Assembly (NCBI GenBank): GCA_002731825.1
Contig: PCCS01000034.1
Span: 1-64,000, forward strand
Reading direction: 5' to 3'
Source of the DNA: Myxococcales bacterium
Lineage (GTDB): Bacteria > Myxococcota_A > Bradymonadia > UBA7976 > UBA1532
DNA: 64,000 bases
Within the stretch, counting starts at the first letter, position 1; each line of letters starts with the position of its first letter. The notes beneath the pieces are model-generated. The model was given only the letters and a program-made list of their open reading frames with translations. It did no database searches and was not told the origin of the DNA. A program made the translations under genes and the position numbers. This document shows positions 35,886 through 45,384 of the stretch, piece by piece.

Positions 35886-36245
35886 GTCCTTAGTTTAGCT
35901 GAGTTAGTTAGCCATAACCACCTGCTATGGGTTTTAGTCGATGGTTTTCGGACGGGATGCTGGCACTTAGAACTGCTCTATTGAGCCAGTGATTGGTTTT
36001 ATTTGACGATTACGTGTGTGGTTAGAGACCATGGAGTAGGCTGTACAGGACTGTCGATACAGAAAGGCCGAGATGACACGCCATCGGAACCACTTCAAGA
36101 CTCTACAGGCAGTCTATAAAACAGCCGTCTGGACCCAGAGCTGGCCCCGTGAGCTGGTTGAATCGAATCGTCTACATGAACCGGGCAGGCGCCCTTCTCA
36201 GAGCCTCGTTGAGACATCGATTTGTGAATCCTAATGCGAGGATAA
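35886..36245. other. 360-bp gap between DUF1415 and MATE genes
   Basis: Divergent promoter region. Apart from one short frame (listed separately) no tRNA, terminator or clear promoter was seen. Confidence 0.6.
36073..36234 (+). CDS. Possible 53-codon ORF
   Basis: ATG 36073 follows AAAGG and runs to TAA at 36232-36234. The product would be basic and polar with no signal peptide or known motif, and the stop is 11 bp before the MATE start. It could be a leader peptide or chance; there is no independent support. Confidence 0.2.
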   Translation: MTRHRNHFKTLQAVYKTAVWTQSWPRELVESNRLHEPGRRPSQSLVETSICES

Positions 36246-37643
36246 ATGCACGGCGCAGGTGGTAAATTAGAAGTCGCAATGATGGCATGGCCACTGGCCA
36301 TTGGGCTTTTGTCATTCACCCTCATGGGGGTAACAGACACGATTTTAATGGGCCAAGTTGGCACTGAAGCCCAAGCCGGGGTTGGCTTGGGCGCGACGAT
36401 GATCTTTTTCTCGGTCGCATTCTTCCGCGGACTGACCTCCGGCGCTCAGAGTTTGATCGCAGCGGCGGATGGTGCGGGTCAGCGGACGAGAATTCTACAG
36501 GCGGCGGGCAGCGGCTTAATTATTGGTTTATTAAGTGGCCTTGCGGCCATGATTCTGACCATGGGCCTTACAATCTGGATCATGCCCTTGCTCAGCGAGA
36601 GCGTGGCCGTCATCGACAGTGCATCCGGTTATATGTGGATTCGCGCTTGGGTGCTGCCAATTTCACTCCTCTCTTTTGCATTGATGTCGATTCTCCAAGG
36701 CTTAGGCGACACCAAGATTCGCATGTGGGCGAGCATTTGCGGGAACGCGGTCAATATCATCCTAGATTTTATCTTTATATTCGGCTGGGGCTGCATACCG
36801 GCCATGGGCGCCGAGGGGGCAGCGCTTGCCACAGTGGCTGGTTCAGCGACCATGTGCATCTTTTATGCATGGCGTTTCTTTGTCGTTGTCGGGCGCGCCC
36901 GACGACCAAGCATCGAGGTTTTAAGGAGCAGTATTGCCATCGGTCTACCGGCTGGTGCGCAGGCCGGCCTTGGCGCCTTAGCTTTCGCGACAATGACGGC
37001 TGTTTTGGCCCGTGTTGGGCCAGCCCACCTCGCTGCGAGCCAAATCGCCTTGAACATCATTAGCATTTCATTTTTGCCTGGCTATGGTTTGGGTGAGGCG
37101 GCTGGTGTTCTGGCTGGTCGATACCTAGGGGCTGGTAAACCACGAACAGCGGGACGTGCGATTGCGTCAGCGAGGGAAATCGCGCTGTACATCATGGGGC
37201 TTTGTGGTTGTCTATTTCTCTTTGCAGGCGCGCCTATCGTGAGCTTGTTTACCCATGATGCAGACGTCGAAAAAATCGCTCAAACCTGCTTGCTCTGCGC
37301 GGCTATATTCCAAGTGTTAGATGCCGTTGTTTTGGTCAATCTCTGCTCCCTAAGGAGCCTTGGTGATACCCGTTTTACATTCGCGGCGACGTCATTCGCG
37401 GCGTGGGTCATCATGCTTCCATTGACCTATTTTCTCGCGCTGTCGTGGGGTCTGGGCGCTGTGGGTGCCTGGTTTGCGATGATCATCGAGTTTGCCACCC
37501 TTGCCGTATTGACCACGAGACGTGTATCCGGCGTCCGAAAAGGGACGATTGGCCGTGTTGACCTATTGCTTGGTTCACCTGCAGGGCATGGTTTTGAACA
37601 AAGTCCGACTACAGCACTGCGTCCCACCAATAGGTCAGCTTGA
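36246..37643 (+). CDS. MATE family multidrug/cation efflux protein
   Basis: 465 aa, about 12 membrane segments in two related halves. N-terminal MAWPLAIGLLSFTLMGVTD and ILMGQVGTEAQAGVGLGA fit the NorM/MATE family, with a second half starting around GLPAGAQAGLGALAFATM. The family exports drugs and organic cations using Na+ or H+ gradients. GAGG lies shortly before the ATG. The last 35 bp overlap the convergent barrel gene. Confidence 0.9.
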   Translation: MHGAGGKLEVAMMAWPLAIGLLSFTLMGVTDTILMGQVGTEAQAGVGLGATMIFFSVAFFRGLTSGAQSLIAAADGAGQRTRILQAAGSGLIIGLLSGLAAMILTMGLTIWIMPLLSESVAVIDSASGYMWIRAWVLPISLLSFALMSILQGLGDTKIRMWASICGNAVNIILDFIFIFGWGCIPAMGAEGAALATVAGSATMCIFYAWRFFVVVGRARRPSIEVLRSSIAIGLPAGAQAGLGALAFATMTAVLARVGPAHLAASQIALNIISISFLPGYGLGEAAGVLAGRYLGAGKPRTAGRAIASAREIALYIMGLCGCLFLFAGAPIVSLFTHDADVEKIAQTCLLCAAIFQVLDAVVLVNLCSLRSLGDTRFTFAATSFAAWVIMLPLTYFLALSWGLGAVGAWFAMIIEFATLAVLTTRRVSGVRKGTIGRVDLLLGSPAGHGFEQSPTTALRPTNRSA

Positions 37644-39816
37644 AGACGAAGCGCCGATCTTGAGACTCCAATGAATCCGTGTGCTTGATGTCTTCTTGGT
37701 AGACGATAAACAGGTCGCTGCCGGGCAGATATCGCCATCTTATCCGGGAGAGGATTCGACCTGATTCGTCTACACTGACCCCTTGCAAATTATTCTCCCA
37801 GAAAAGATTGGGAGAAAATGCAGTCGTCAGACCGCAGTTGACGGTCATGGTCTCCGACCGGTCAAACTCAGGCAATTCAAACATGGTTGCGTAAATGGAT
37901 GTTGTGAAACGAAAATGAGGCCCTAGATTAAGTCCGCTACCCAGTCTCATTCCGTGCTTGTATCCACCATAGAAACCATTCGTCCAATCATAGGTAAGTG
38001 ACACGTTTGGATTACGAATCCAAGGTGTACGGAGGCGGACGAACGCACTCAGTCCCGAATAGGTGCCTGCACCCACAGTCTCACCGGTCGGTAAGTCGAA
38101 GTCGTCATCTACGACATCCTCCTCGTGGCTGAGGCCGCCCACCAGTGACCATCCAGTTCGCGTGCGAAACCCCGTCTCAATACCCGACTCACGCCCCAGA
38201 TAATCCGACAGGTCATCGTTCATGATCGTGTTGCTGTAGGTCTCGATTTGGATTTGGCTCAGCAGGCCCGTACCGTAACGAGCGGTCCATTGGCTGACAG
38301 CTTGAATGTCCACAATATCTCGCCTACGAACAAAGCCGAGCGCCGGCTTATAATTCTCGTCGACTCGTGTCACGAACAGTCTCGGCTGCCAGATACGACC
38401 CCGATAATCGATACCAAGTTGCGACGCGTTTCCCACTGACTGCTCTTCATCTGCCTGAATTGAGAGATCGATGAACGTCGATAATTCAAGACGGTTTTCA
38501 ACCAAACTAAGGCTGCCATCGATACCGACGGAATGACGACCAGATGACTCGCCACTGCCGCCGAGGTCGTTGCTCGACGTGGCCAGAAGACCGGCCGTGT
38601 TGCCGCCTTCAAAAACGTGCCGAAGCCGCCCGACCGAATGATTTTGCGTGTCTTGTTCTGCATTCGCTGCCGTCGTAACGTTCAAAAGGCCAACACCCAA
38701 TTGGTCGACTCGGCCATAGAGCTTCGCACCCGCCCAGATGGGGATAGTCTCCGTGTTACTGTCGAGTCCGATCCGTCGAGAGAAGAAGGGCTGTGCCCGT
38801 CCTCGCGCTCCAAACTCAAATATACTTAAGCCCGATAGGAAAAAAGGCCGTTTCTCTGGCAGGAACAGTGGGAAACGGCTGAGATTCACCAAGGGGTCAT
38901 CCAAATCGACCTCAGCGAAATCAGTCAATGCGGTCAGTTCCATCCAGAGATCGTTATGCAGGCGGGTCTTCGCGTCCAAGCCGGCTCGAATATCTGCATC
39001 TGGACCACTCCAATTATCTTGACCGGGGGCGCGCACCAGTAGGTACGGTGCAATGCGAACGGGCTCGCCCTTGATGCCGACATTTTTCAATCCGACGATG
39101 TCGCCATATTCGCTTGCAGCGGATGGCCCAAACTCAGGGGCAATGAGACTCCAATCATAGGTGGCATTGCGCGAATTGTGGTCGCGAGACACGTTGAAAC
39201 CGATAATTCGGTCCAGGTCATCGGTCGCTGTCAAGCCCAGCGCAACATAGGGAATAGCATACTCGACGGTCCACCGATCCGGACTGATGTGTGACGCAGA
39301 CCGCCAGACCGCATCAAACTCCTTTCTAAATTGGCGCCCATTATTAAGAGCGATACCATCCACTTGTGCATCGGCTGCATTGACGCCGAAATTGATGGAT
39401 GTGCGTTTATCGTGGGTGACATCGAATTTCAGCGTGATGGCATCATCAGCCCAGATGCGTCCACTGTCCCGTCGCAGTTCTAGAATTCGAGGTTGCTCGC
39501 CCGGCGTCATGGCACAGTCAACAGCCACGTAGATATAGTGGTCGTCATACAAAACACGAATCTTGGTCTTGACCGGGGGGCGGTCTCCCGGATTGGGGAC
39601 TCGCTCCACAAATTCGCTGCCGACGTCCGCATTGGCCCACCCAGATTCTAAAAGTTGGCCGTCCAATGTGATGTTTTGGTTGTCGATGCGGCTCGCCATG
39701 ATCTTTTTAGGCGGCCCGGTGATTTGCTCCGGTGCCGCGCGTGCAAGGCTCAGGTTCAAAAAAATAAAACCGAGGATTGGTCGATACCATTGACCGCAGC
39801 CGCTTACCGTGATCAT
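37609..39816 (-). CDS. Outer-membrane DUF5916 protein with CBM9-like domain
   Basis: 735 aa. A signal-peptide-like N-terminus (LGFIFLNLSLARA) is followed by a CBM9/DOMON-type beta-sandwich (ITLDGQLLESGW, IYVAVDCAM, WTVEYAIPY; about residues 45-250). The rest is a large beta-barrel with Gly/aromatic strands, including FFLSGLSIFEFG and the FSRRIG motif typical of DUF5916 proteins. The family is common in Myxococcota and Bacteroidota; binding or uptake of glycans has been proposed but is unproven. Divergent from the FIST gene with 36 bp between starts. Confidence 0.85.
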   Translation of the reverse strand: MITVSGCGQWYRPILGFIFLNLSLARAAPEQITGPPKKIMASRIDNQNITLDGQLLESGWANADVGSEFVERVPNPGDRPPVKTKIRVLYDDHYIYVAVDCAMTPGEQPRILELRRDSGRIWADDAITLKFDVTHDKRTSINFGVNAADAQVDGIALNNGRQFRKEFDAVWRSASHISPDRWTVEYAIPYVALGLTATDDLDRIIGFNVSRDHNSRNATYDWSLIAPEFGPSAASEYGDIVGLKNVGIKGEPVRIAPYLLVRAPGQDNWSGPDADIRAGLDAKTRLHNDLWMELTALTDFAEVDLDDPLVNLSRFPLFLPEKRPFFLSGLSIFEFGARGRAQPFFSRRIGLDSNTETIPIWAGAKLYGRVDQLGVGLLNVTTAANAEQDTQNHSVGRLRHVFEGGNTAGLLATSSNDLGGSGESSGRHSVGIDGSLSLVENRLELSTFIDLSIQADEEQSVGNASQLGIDYRGRIWQPRLFVTRVDENYKPALGFVRRRDIVDIQAVSQWTARYGTGLLSQIQIETYSNTIMNDDLSDYLGRESGIETGFRTRTGWSLVGGLSHEEDVVDDDFDLPTGETVGAGTYSGLSAFVRLRTPWIRNPNVSLTYDWTNGFYGGYKHGMRLGSGLNLGPHFRFTTSIYATMFELPEFDRSETMTVNCGLTTAFSPNLFWENNLQGVSVDESGRILSRIRWRYLPGSDLFIVYQEDIKHTDSLESQDRRFVFKLTYWWDAVL

Positions 39817-39852
39817 CTTTCGTTATCTCCTGTACGTCACGCGAAAGGCCTC

Positions 39853-41031
39853 ATGGATTGGCAAACCGCCCTCTCTAACCATTCAGATTTAGCTCATGCT
39901 CTGGATTCGTGTATTGAAACCCTTGAGATGTCGCTTGCTGACGAGCCAAGCATCATTTTCGTCTTCGTTTCGATACACCATCAGGCCAGCTGGTCGCTGG
40001 TCGGACCGGTCTTACTCAAAAGATTCCAAGGCTGTCAAGTCATCGGCTGTTGTGGAGCGGGTATCATCGGTGGCAGTCACGAGGTAGAGCAGGGGCCAGC
40101 ACTGACTTTGGCTGGCGCTGTTCTTCCAGGTGTCGATTTAAAGACTTTTCATTTCAATGACTCCGACGATGGCATGGACCGAGACGCTGAACGTCAAATG
40201 CTTCTCGATTTGGCAGACGACGAGTTGCCGCAGGCAATGATGGTTTTGCCAGACCCATTTTCATGCAACGTGAAATCATTCCTTCGTATGGCCGACACTG
40301 TTTATCCACAGACTGCGATTTTTGGAGGGATAGCATCAGGTGGTCGGGAGCCTGGTCAACACGCATTATTCCGCAATGATAAAATTTATAAGTCGGGTTG
40401 TGTGGGCGTAACATTGACTGGAAATCTGACGGTTGAAAGCATTATTTCTCAGGGATGTCGTCCCATTGGACCCCCGCTCTTCGTCACTCGTGCCACCGAG
40501 CATACCATCCACGAGCTGGATGGCATGCCGGCACTCGACGCGGTCGAAAGAGTGTGCAAGGCGCTGCCGCCGGAAGAATTGGCTCTCGCACGAAAAGCAC
40601 TCTATCTCGGATTGGCGATGGAGCCTCATGCTCAATCCTATGGCCCAGGAGACTTTCTTGTTCGAGATCTTGTTGGTGCCATGCCGGAAGGCCGGGCGCT
40701 ATTGGTGGCCGCTCGAGTCGAGACTCAATCCGTTGTCCAATTTCATGTTCGCGACGCACGTTCTGCTTGGTCGGAACTCGACGATTTATTGAAAGAATCC
40801 GCCGAAGGGGAGCGTCAACCCGCTGGGGCTCTGATGTTTTCATGCGTTGGGCGAGGGAAACGGCTTTACGGTGAAGTAGGCCATGACAGTCGTGTTCTCT
40901 GGCAGCATTTCGACGCATTATCGCCCAGTGGTTTTTTCGGTAATGGCGAAATCGGCCAGGTTGGCGGGCGAACCTGGGTACACGGCTATACCACTGCGAT
41001 AATCCTGTTTAGACCAGGCTCTGACGCGTAA
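39853..41031 (+). CDS. FIST-domain sensory protein
   Basis: 392 aa from ATG 39853 after AAAGG; the frame extends upstream across the divergent promoter without protein-like content. FIST_N (VIGCCGAGIIGG, LTLAGAVLPG, DPFSCNVKSFL) and FIST_C (ARTYEV-like RALLVAARVETQSVVQFHVRD, GALMFSCVGRGKRLYG) are both present. FIST domains are thought to sense small ligands such as amino acids in signalling proteins. This one stands alone, with no kinase or cyclase output domain. Confidence 0.85.
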   Translation: MDWQTALSNHSDLAHALDSCIETLEMSLADEPSIIFVFVSIHHQASWSLVGPVLLKRFQGCQVIGCCGAGIIGGSHEVEQGPALTLAGAVLPGVDLKTFHFNDSDDGMDRDAERQMLLDLADDELPQAMMVLPDPFSCNVKSFLRMADTVYPQTAIFGGIASGGREPGQHALFRNDKIYKSGCVGVTLTGNLTVESIISQGCRPIGPPLFVTRATEHTIHELDGMPALDAVERVCKALPPEELALARKALYLGLAMEPHAQSYGPGDFLVRDLVGAMPEGRALLVAARVETQSVVQFHVRDARSAWSELDDLLKESAEGERQPAGALMFSCVGRGKRLYGEVGHDSRVLWQHFDALSPSGFFGNGEIGQVGGRTWVHGYTTAIILFRPGSDA

Positions 41032-41151
41032 CCTATATGCCAGCCGCAGCATCCCCTGCCGCCACAGATTTCAAAATCGGGTTGAATGTCGTAATCTAGT
41101 GGTTATGTCAGACGTACTCACAGTACGGACATTGTTTAACGGGAGGACAAC

Positions 41152-41736
41152 ATGATGACGTCGTGCATTCGATTCGTATTCGGATTGAGTCTGGGTCTCG
41201 CTTTATGGGCCAGTCACGGCCACGCCACAGTCGTCGAACCCCTGTCCATCGGACAACTCGCCGCTGAGTCCAATCGGGTTGTGAGAGCGGTCGTAGACCA
41301 CGTGTACACGGTCCCGGAGCGTGGGCCGCGCGGTGAGATCTACACCAGGACTGAATTGGTCATTGATGAGTACATCATCGGAGATGGGCCCGACGCCATC
41401 ACGGTTCAGCAGTTGGGGGGGCGCCTTGGCGAGTGGACGATGTTGTTGTCGGGCAATGCAGACTTTGCCCCCGGTGCAGAAGTGATTGTCTTTCTCGATT
41501 ACGAGCCAGCTAAAGACGTGCATTACGTTGTTGGACTGGCACAGGGCATGTTTACCATCGATCGAACCGGCGATTACACCTCCCTCAGCCGTAATTTAGC
41601 GGGTCTCAGCTTTTATTTGGCCGAGCCAATGCCGTTCCAGCCGGGGCATGTCGAGCACACCCTTGAGAGCCTACTGAATGCGCTGTCACCAACCCCTCCT
41701 GTTCTCGACGGTTCGACTTTGAGGGCCGTTCAATGA
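41152..41736 (+). CDS. Secreted protein paired with matrixin protease
   Basis: 194 aa after GGAGG. Signal peptide to about residue 26 (ALWASHGHA). The body is beta-rich with VVRAVVDHVYTV, TELVIDEYIIGDGP, FAPGAEVIVFLDYEP and a VVGLAQGMFTI stretch. No catalytic motif. It is coupled to the matrixin gene by ATGA. By position it may be an inhibitor, propeptide-like chaperone or substrate of that protease (inference only). Confidence 0.75.
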   Translation: MMTSCIRFVFGLSLGLALWASHGHATVVEPLSIGQLAAESNRVVRAVVDHVYTVPERGPRGEIYTRTELVIDEYIIGDGPDAITVQQLGGRLGEWTMLLSGNADFAPGAEVIVFLDYEPAKDVHYVVGLAQGMFTIDRTGDYTSLSRNLAGLSFYLAEPMPFQPGHVEHTLESLLNALSPTPPVLDGSTLRAVQ

Positions 41737-43253
41737 CTGTCAAACAGCTTCGGCTCCTGACGGGGGCGATCGTCGTCAGTAGTCTGCTCTCGGCGGCCTA
41801 CGCGTTTGTGCCGACGGGCTTTCGTTGGCGGTTGCCCGTCCGCTATGAAGTGAACACCAATTCATCCCAAGAACTCGGTCAGCAAACGACTTTGCAGGTC
41901 GTTCAATCGAGCTATACTAATTGGGCTCAGCCTGCATGCAGTGGCTACACCTATGAGTTTGACGGCGAGACGAACGGCTCATGGAACTCCAATGACGGGA
42001 TGAATACCCTCGTTTGGTTCTATAACCCCCAACAACGGCCTCGAGAGATTGGAGGACGTGCCACCATTGGTGTCACGCTCAGTGTCTTCAGGGGAAACTC
42101 TGCATTTGACGGAGACATCCTCTTCAATGGAATCGACCACTCTTGGACCACCAATGCAGTCCGAAACGGTCAAGTCGATTCGGTGTCCATTATTACTCAT
42201 GAAGTGGGCCATCAGCTTGGGCTCAATCATTCCCCCTTTCAAAACGCCACAATGTACGCTGCCTACCTTGGAGGAGACGGGGCGGCCAGCCTGGCAGAAG
42301 ACGATATCAACGGCGTCTGTGATTTGTATCCGTCCGGTGCTGATCCGGATTGTCAGGCCGACGATGACTGCCCTAATGGACAACAATGTGTGGGTGGAAG
42401 TTGCGTCGATGAGCAAGCTGGAGGAGGTGCAATTGGAGACCCATGCAATGGCCAACAGGGTGCTTGCCAGGACGGATTATTCTGCGTGTCTGGAGGCGCC
42501 GGTAATCCATTCTGTACTCGGTCATGTAATGGGGAATGCCCAGATGGGTGGGACTGTACGGCGGTTAATTTTAACGGTCAAAGATCACAAATCTGCCTGC
42601 CAGGGAATGGCGGAGGCGCCGGTGGAATGGCCGGTTTCGGTGACGCGTGTCAGTCAAATAATGACTGCCGTGTCGGTTTCTGTATCAGTGATGGTCAGCG
42701 CGCGTTTTGTTCACAGACCTGTAATAACGATCAGGACTGCCCAGATGGCGGTCAATGTGCCGCTGTACAAGGCGGTGGCGGTGCATGTATTCCGGGCACT
42801 CCGGGTGCAGGCATGGCCGATTTTGGTGACCCCTGCCAACAAAGCACGGACTGCAGAAGCCAAATTTGTCTGAATGACGGTGAAAATCTGTTCTGCTCAG
42901 AACAGTGCGGAGGCGATGCTGATTGTCCACCGGGTGGTCAATGTATTCAGCTCCAAGGCGGCGGTGGCGCCTGCATACCTGGTGGCGCACCGGTTGTGGA
43001 CCAGGGCGTCGGGCCCAGCCTGCAACCAGACCAGGGAGGCGGTCCGATGGTGGGCGGTCGAGATACAGGCGTTTTTCCGGACCCCAATATGTGGTCTGAC
43101 GCCGGAACCAATGGAAATCCAGGTGGCCCAACTATTAGAGTCGTTGAGGTGCCAGCTGAGTCAGGTTGCAACTGTTCTGCAGCTGCTCAGAAGCCCAGCC
43201 CGCTCTGGCTGCTTGTGGTCGTAGGTCTACTCGGATGGCGGCGTCGCTGGTGA
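41733..43253 (+). CDS. Matrixin-like metalloprotease with Cys-rich modules and MYXO-CTERM-like tail
   Basis: 506 aa. Signal peptide to about residue 24. The metzincin zinc site HEVGHQLGLNH lies at 156-166, with a likely Met-turn at NATMYAAY. From about residue 208 there are several disulfide modules of the CQADDDCPNGQQCVGGSC type separated by Gly-rich linkers, then a Pro/Gly/Asp-rich stalk. The C-terminus is a GCNC motif, a hydrophobic helix (LWLLVVVGLLGW) and RRR, the pattern of MYXO-CTERM anchoring signals processed by a myxosortase. So: a secreted, probably surface-displayed protease. Its last 27 bp overlap the convergent lipoprotein gene. Confidence 0.9.
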   Translation: MTVKQLRLLTGAIVVSSLLSAAYAFVPTGFRWRLPVRYEVNTNSSQELGQQTTLQVVQSSYTNWAQPACSGYTYEFDGETNGSWNSNDGMNTLVWFYNPQQRPREIGGRATIGVTLSVFRGNSAFDGDILFNGIDHSWTTNAVRNGQVDSVSIITHEVGHQLGLNHSPFQNATMYAAYLGGDGAASLAEDDINGVCDLYPSGADPDCQADDDCPNGQQCVGGSCVDEQAGGGAIGDPCNGQQGACQDGLFCVSGGAGNPFCTRSCNGECPDGWDCTAVNFNGQRSQICLPGNGGGAGGMAGFGDACQSNNDCRVGFCISDGQRAFCSQTCNNDQDCPDGGQCAAVQGGGGACIPGTPGAGMADFGDPCQQSTDCRSQICLNDGENLFCSEQCGGDADCPPGGQCIQLQGGGGACIPGGAPVVDQGVGPSLQPDQGGGPMVGGRDTGVFPDPNMWSDAGTNGNPGGPTIRVVEVPAESGCNCSAAAQKPSPLWLLVVVGLLGWRRRW

Positions 43254-44036
43254 GCAGCGGCCATCGCGGTCTATAATTCGACATAGGGACTCTACTCCGA
43301 AGGTGTCCCGACAGTAGGCATCGCCCTGTTCGCTGGGCAAACAGCAGTCGGCATTCTCACACCCACTGCTCGGATTGCAGATCCCCTGTAGTCCACAAAA
43401 CCAGTCGGCACCGAATTCTTCGCGACAGCAAGAGTGTCCAGCAGGGTCGGGCATACACCCAGCACAGGGCGGCGGGGCAGACATAACACATTGTCCGCCA
43501 TTGCCTAGCTGTGTGCAGCTGCTGCTTTCGCCAAAAATACGAACACACTTTGCATCACCTCCCGGACCAGGAACACAGCACTCATCCTGTTCACAATTCG
43601 TAACCTCCTGGCAGCGTCCACCTCCACCACAGAACCAATTCGCGCCGAGTGCATCGTAGCAGCATATATGACCATCGCCATCGGGCTGGCAGCCCACACA
43701 TGCCCGTTCACCACACCGGCCCACATCGCCGTCGAGTTCACAGGCGCTGCCCGGTCCGTTCAGCTCCAAGCAATAGTCATCCCCCATTTCGCCTGGGGCG
43801 CAGCAAGATTCGTCTTCACACGCACCCAACTCCTGACATGCACCGTCTGCATTACAAAAAGACCGTTCACCGTAGCGCTGTACGCAAAGCGCGGTGCCGT
43901 CTGACCCCGTTTGGCATTCGGGTCCTACGTCAACCATCGCGTCTACGACAGGTCTAGGACTGTCTTCTGAACAGCCGGATATACAGGCAATCAGTAAGAA
44001 CAGTCGGGGTATGAATTGGTTTGAACACGCGTTCAT
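43227..44036 (-). CDS. Cys-rich lipoprotein with tandem ~78-residue modules
   Basis: 269 aa from ATG 44036 (GGAG seven bases upstream). The leader ends in LIACISGCSE, a lipobox. The mature part holds two full units and one degenerate unit of a roughly 78-residue pattern. A full unit starts CxGCxPDxxGHxCC, continues GAxWFC and ends FGxxSxC...GxC, with CC pairs in each unit. This differs from the C-x5-C module of the neighbouring matrixin. Likely a surface disulfide-stabilised protein; function unknown. Confidence 0.8.
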   Translation of the reverse strand: MNACSNQFIPRLFLLIACISGCSEDSPRPVVDAMVDVGPECQTGSDGTALCVQRYGERSFCNADGACQELGACEDESCCAPGEMGDDYCLELNGPGSACELDGDVGRCGERACVGCQPDGDGHICCYDALGANWFCGGGGRCQEVTNCEQDECCVPGPGGDAKCVRIFGESSSCTQLGNGGQCVMSAPPPCAGCMPDPAGHSCCREEFGADWFCGLQGICNPSSGCENADCCLPSEQGDAYCRDTFGVESLCRIIDRDGRCSPATPPSE

Positions 44037-44237
44037 ATAACATCTCCAGTAAGTCAATTTTGTGCCAGTCTAACCACGATCTAGCGCTTCTGTAAAATCT
44101 CAGTTTTGAGCCAACTGTGACTGAAGAACGGCCCATCGACGGACTGACGCAGCGCGTAATTGATTATCAGCTGGGCGACGCATCTATTTGAAGGGCATAC
44201 GGGCTTCGAGGAGATTTAAGGCAGGTTACGCGTTGTG

Positions 44238-45185
44238 CTAATTTTTTGGCTTTGGTTTTGCCTTCTGTGAAGACGACTTTCGCGTTTTGGACTTTTGCTT
44301 AATTTTGTGCCGGTCCATCGCTGTCTTCCAATGTCTGATCGCATCAGTTCGGGTCGTCTTTTTTTGAACTGTTTTCGGTCCAAGTTTCAGTTTACCTGAC
44401 TTGATTCGACGTTTGATTTCAGCCAGTTTCATCCGTGTTCTACATTTGGTCGACTTACGTTTGGCATTTCCCCGATAGCGTTTTCGAATTTGACGTTCGA
44501 CCGAACGGATACGTTTCCCAGTGGCGGGGTGAGACGAAAGGAATTCCGGGGCTGATGCGCCTTTTTCAGCCTTTAACAAAACTCGAAAAAAGTCAGCCAG
44601 GCCATCGGGGTTGTAGCCTGCGCCATAGCTGATTTGTAAACCAACCGTATCGGCTTCGTTCTCATCATCGCGACTAAATGTTGTTGATGATAAGAACTGC
44701 CAGATGAGGACGGCCGACCCGGCCGCGAGCCCGTCGGACAGGAATAAAGACACGATTTGTTCCACCGCGAATGAACTCTCGATAGATTTGGCACCGTGTC
44801 GCTGGGTCACGTGGGCAAGCTCATGACCCATAACACCGGCGATTTCTGCACAGGTCTTACTTTGGAGTATCAAGCCTGTCGATAAATACGTGTAACCGCC
44901 AGGCGCGGCGAACGCATTGACCAGCTTGTTATCTGCGATCACAGCGACCTTATAGCCGCCGATTTCCTTCGGGTCTCGAAAACGGACGGAGGCTCTTTGC
45001 AGCGGAGCGACAAATTCTTTTGCCCATTTGGCGACCGGATCATTTGAATGGACCAAACGATACTCTTTCTTGAGTTGCTGATCGACACCAGCACCGATTT
45101 CTCGCTCCTGCTGGTTGCTGATCAATGCCCCACCACATCCTTGTAGTATGACTAGGATTACGATCCATAAAGTGTTACGCCGCAT
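44238..45185 (-). CDS. M48 family metalloprotease lipoprotein with basic tail
   Basis: 315 aa from ATG 45185; an in-frame TTG at 45197 is possible. Lipobox VILQGC. The M48 (BepA/LoiP-like) zinc site is HELAHVTQRH (121-130), with the third ligand in DENEADTVGL (E175) and SSHPATGKRI afterwards. The family degrades misfolded outer-membrane proteins in the periplasm. Residues from about 230 to 315 form an unusual Lys/Arg-rich tail with no counterpart in BepA, and no TPR domain follows the protease domain. Confidence 0.9.
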   Translation of the reverse strand: MRRNTLWIVILVILQGCGGALISNQQEREIGAGVDQQLKKEYRLVHSNDPVAKWAKEFVAPLQRASVRFRDPKEIGGYKVAVIADNKLVNAFAAPGGYTYLSTGLILQSKTCAEIAGVMGHELAHVTQRHGAKSIESSFAVEQIVSLFLSDGLAAGSAVLIWQFLSSTTFSRDDENEADTVGLQISYGAGYNPDGLADFFRVLLKAEKGASAPEFLSSHPATGKRIRSVERQIRKRYRGNAKRKSTKCRTRMKLAEIKRRIKSGKLKLGPKTVQKKTTRTDAIRHWKTAMDRHKIKQKSKTRKSSSQKAKPKPKN

Positions 45186-45384
45186 AGGAAATCCCAATTT
45201 AGTCCGGGTTGCAAGATCGGCTGACTCAGTCCCTGATCGAAGCCTTAGCTCAATGAAGACCAGCCCATGCGTCGGCCCTTGCCAATCCGCTGTAATAGTG
45301 CATTTAATAGCATTTCTGTGAAGTCGTTAACACGTGCGTTCAAACATTTTCGAACGTAATTGAGAAAAAGAGGGATGATTAGAA

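Noticed and set aside
42049-42873. 274-codon frame overlapping the matrixin gene
   Set aside because: The matrixin frame carries the zinc site and regular Cys modules; the other frame is a by-product of repeat-rich codons.
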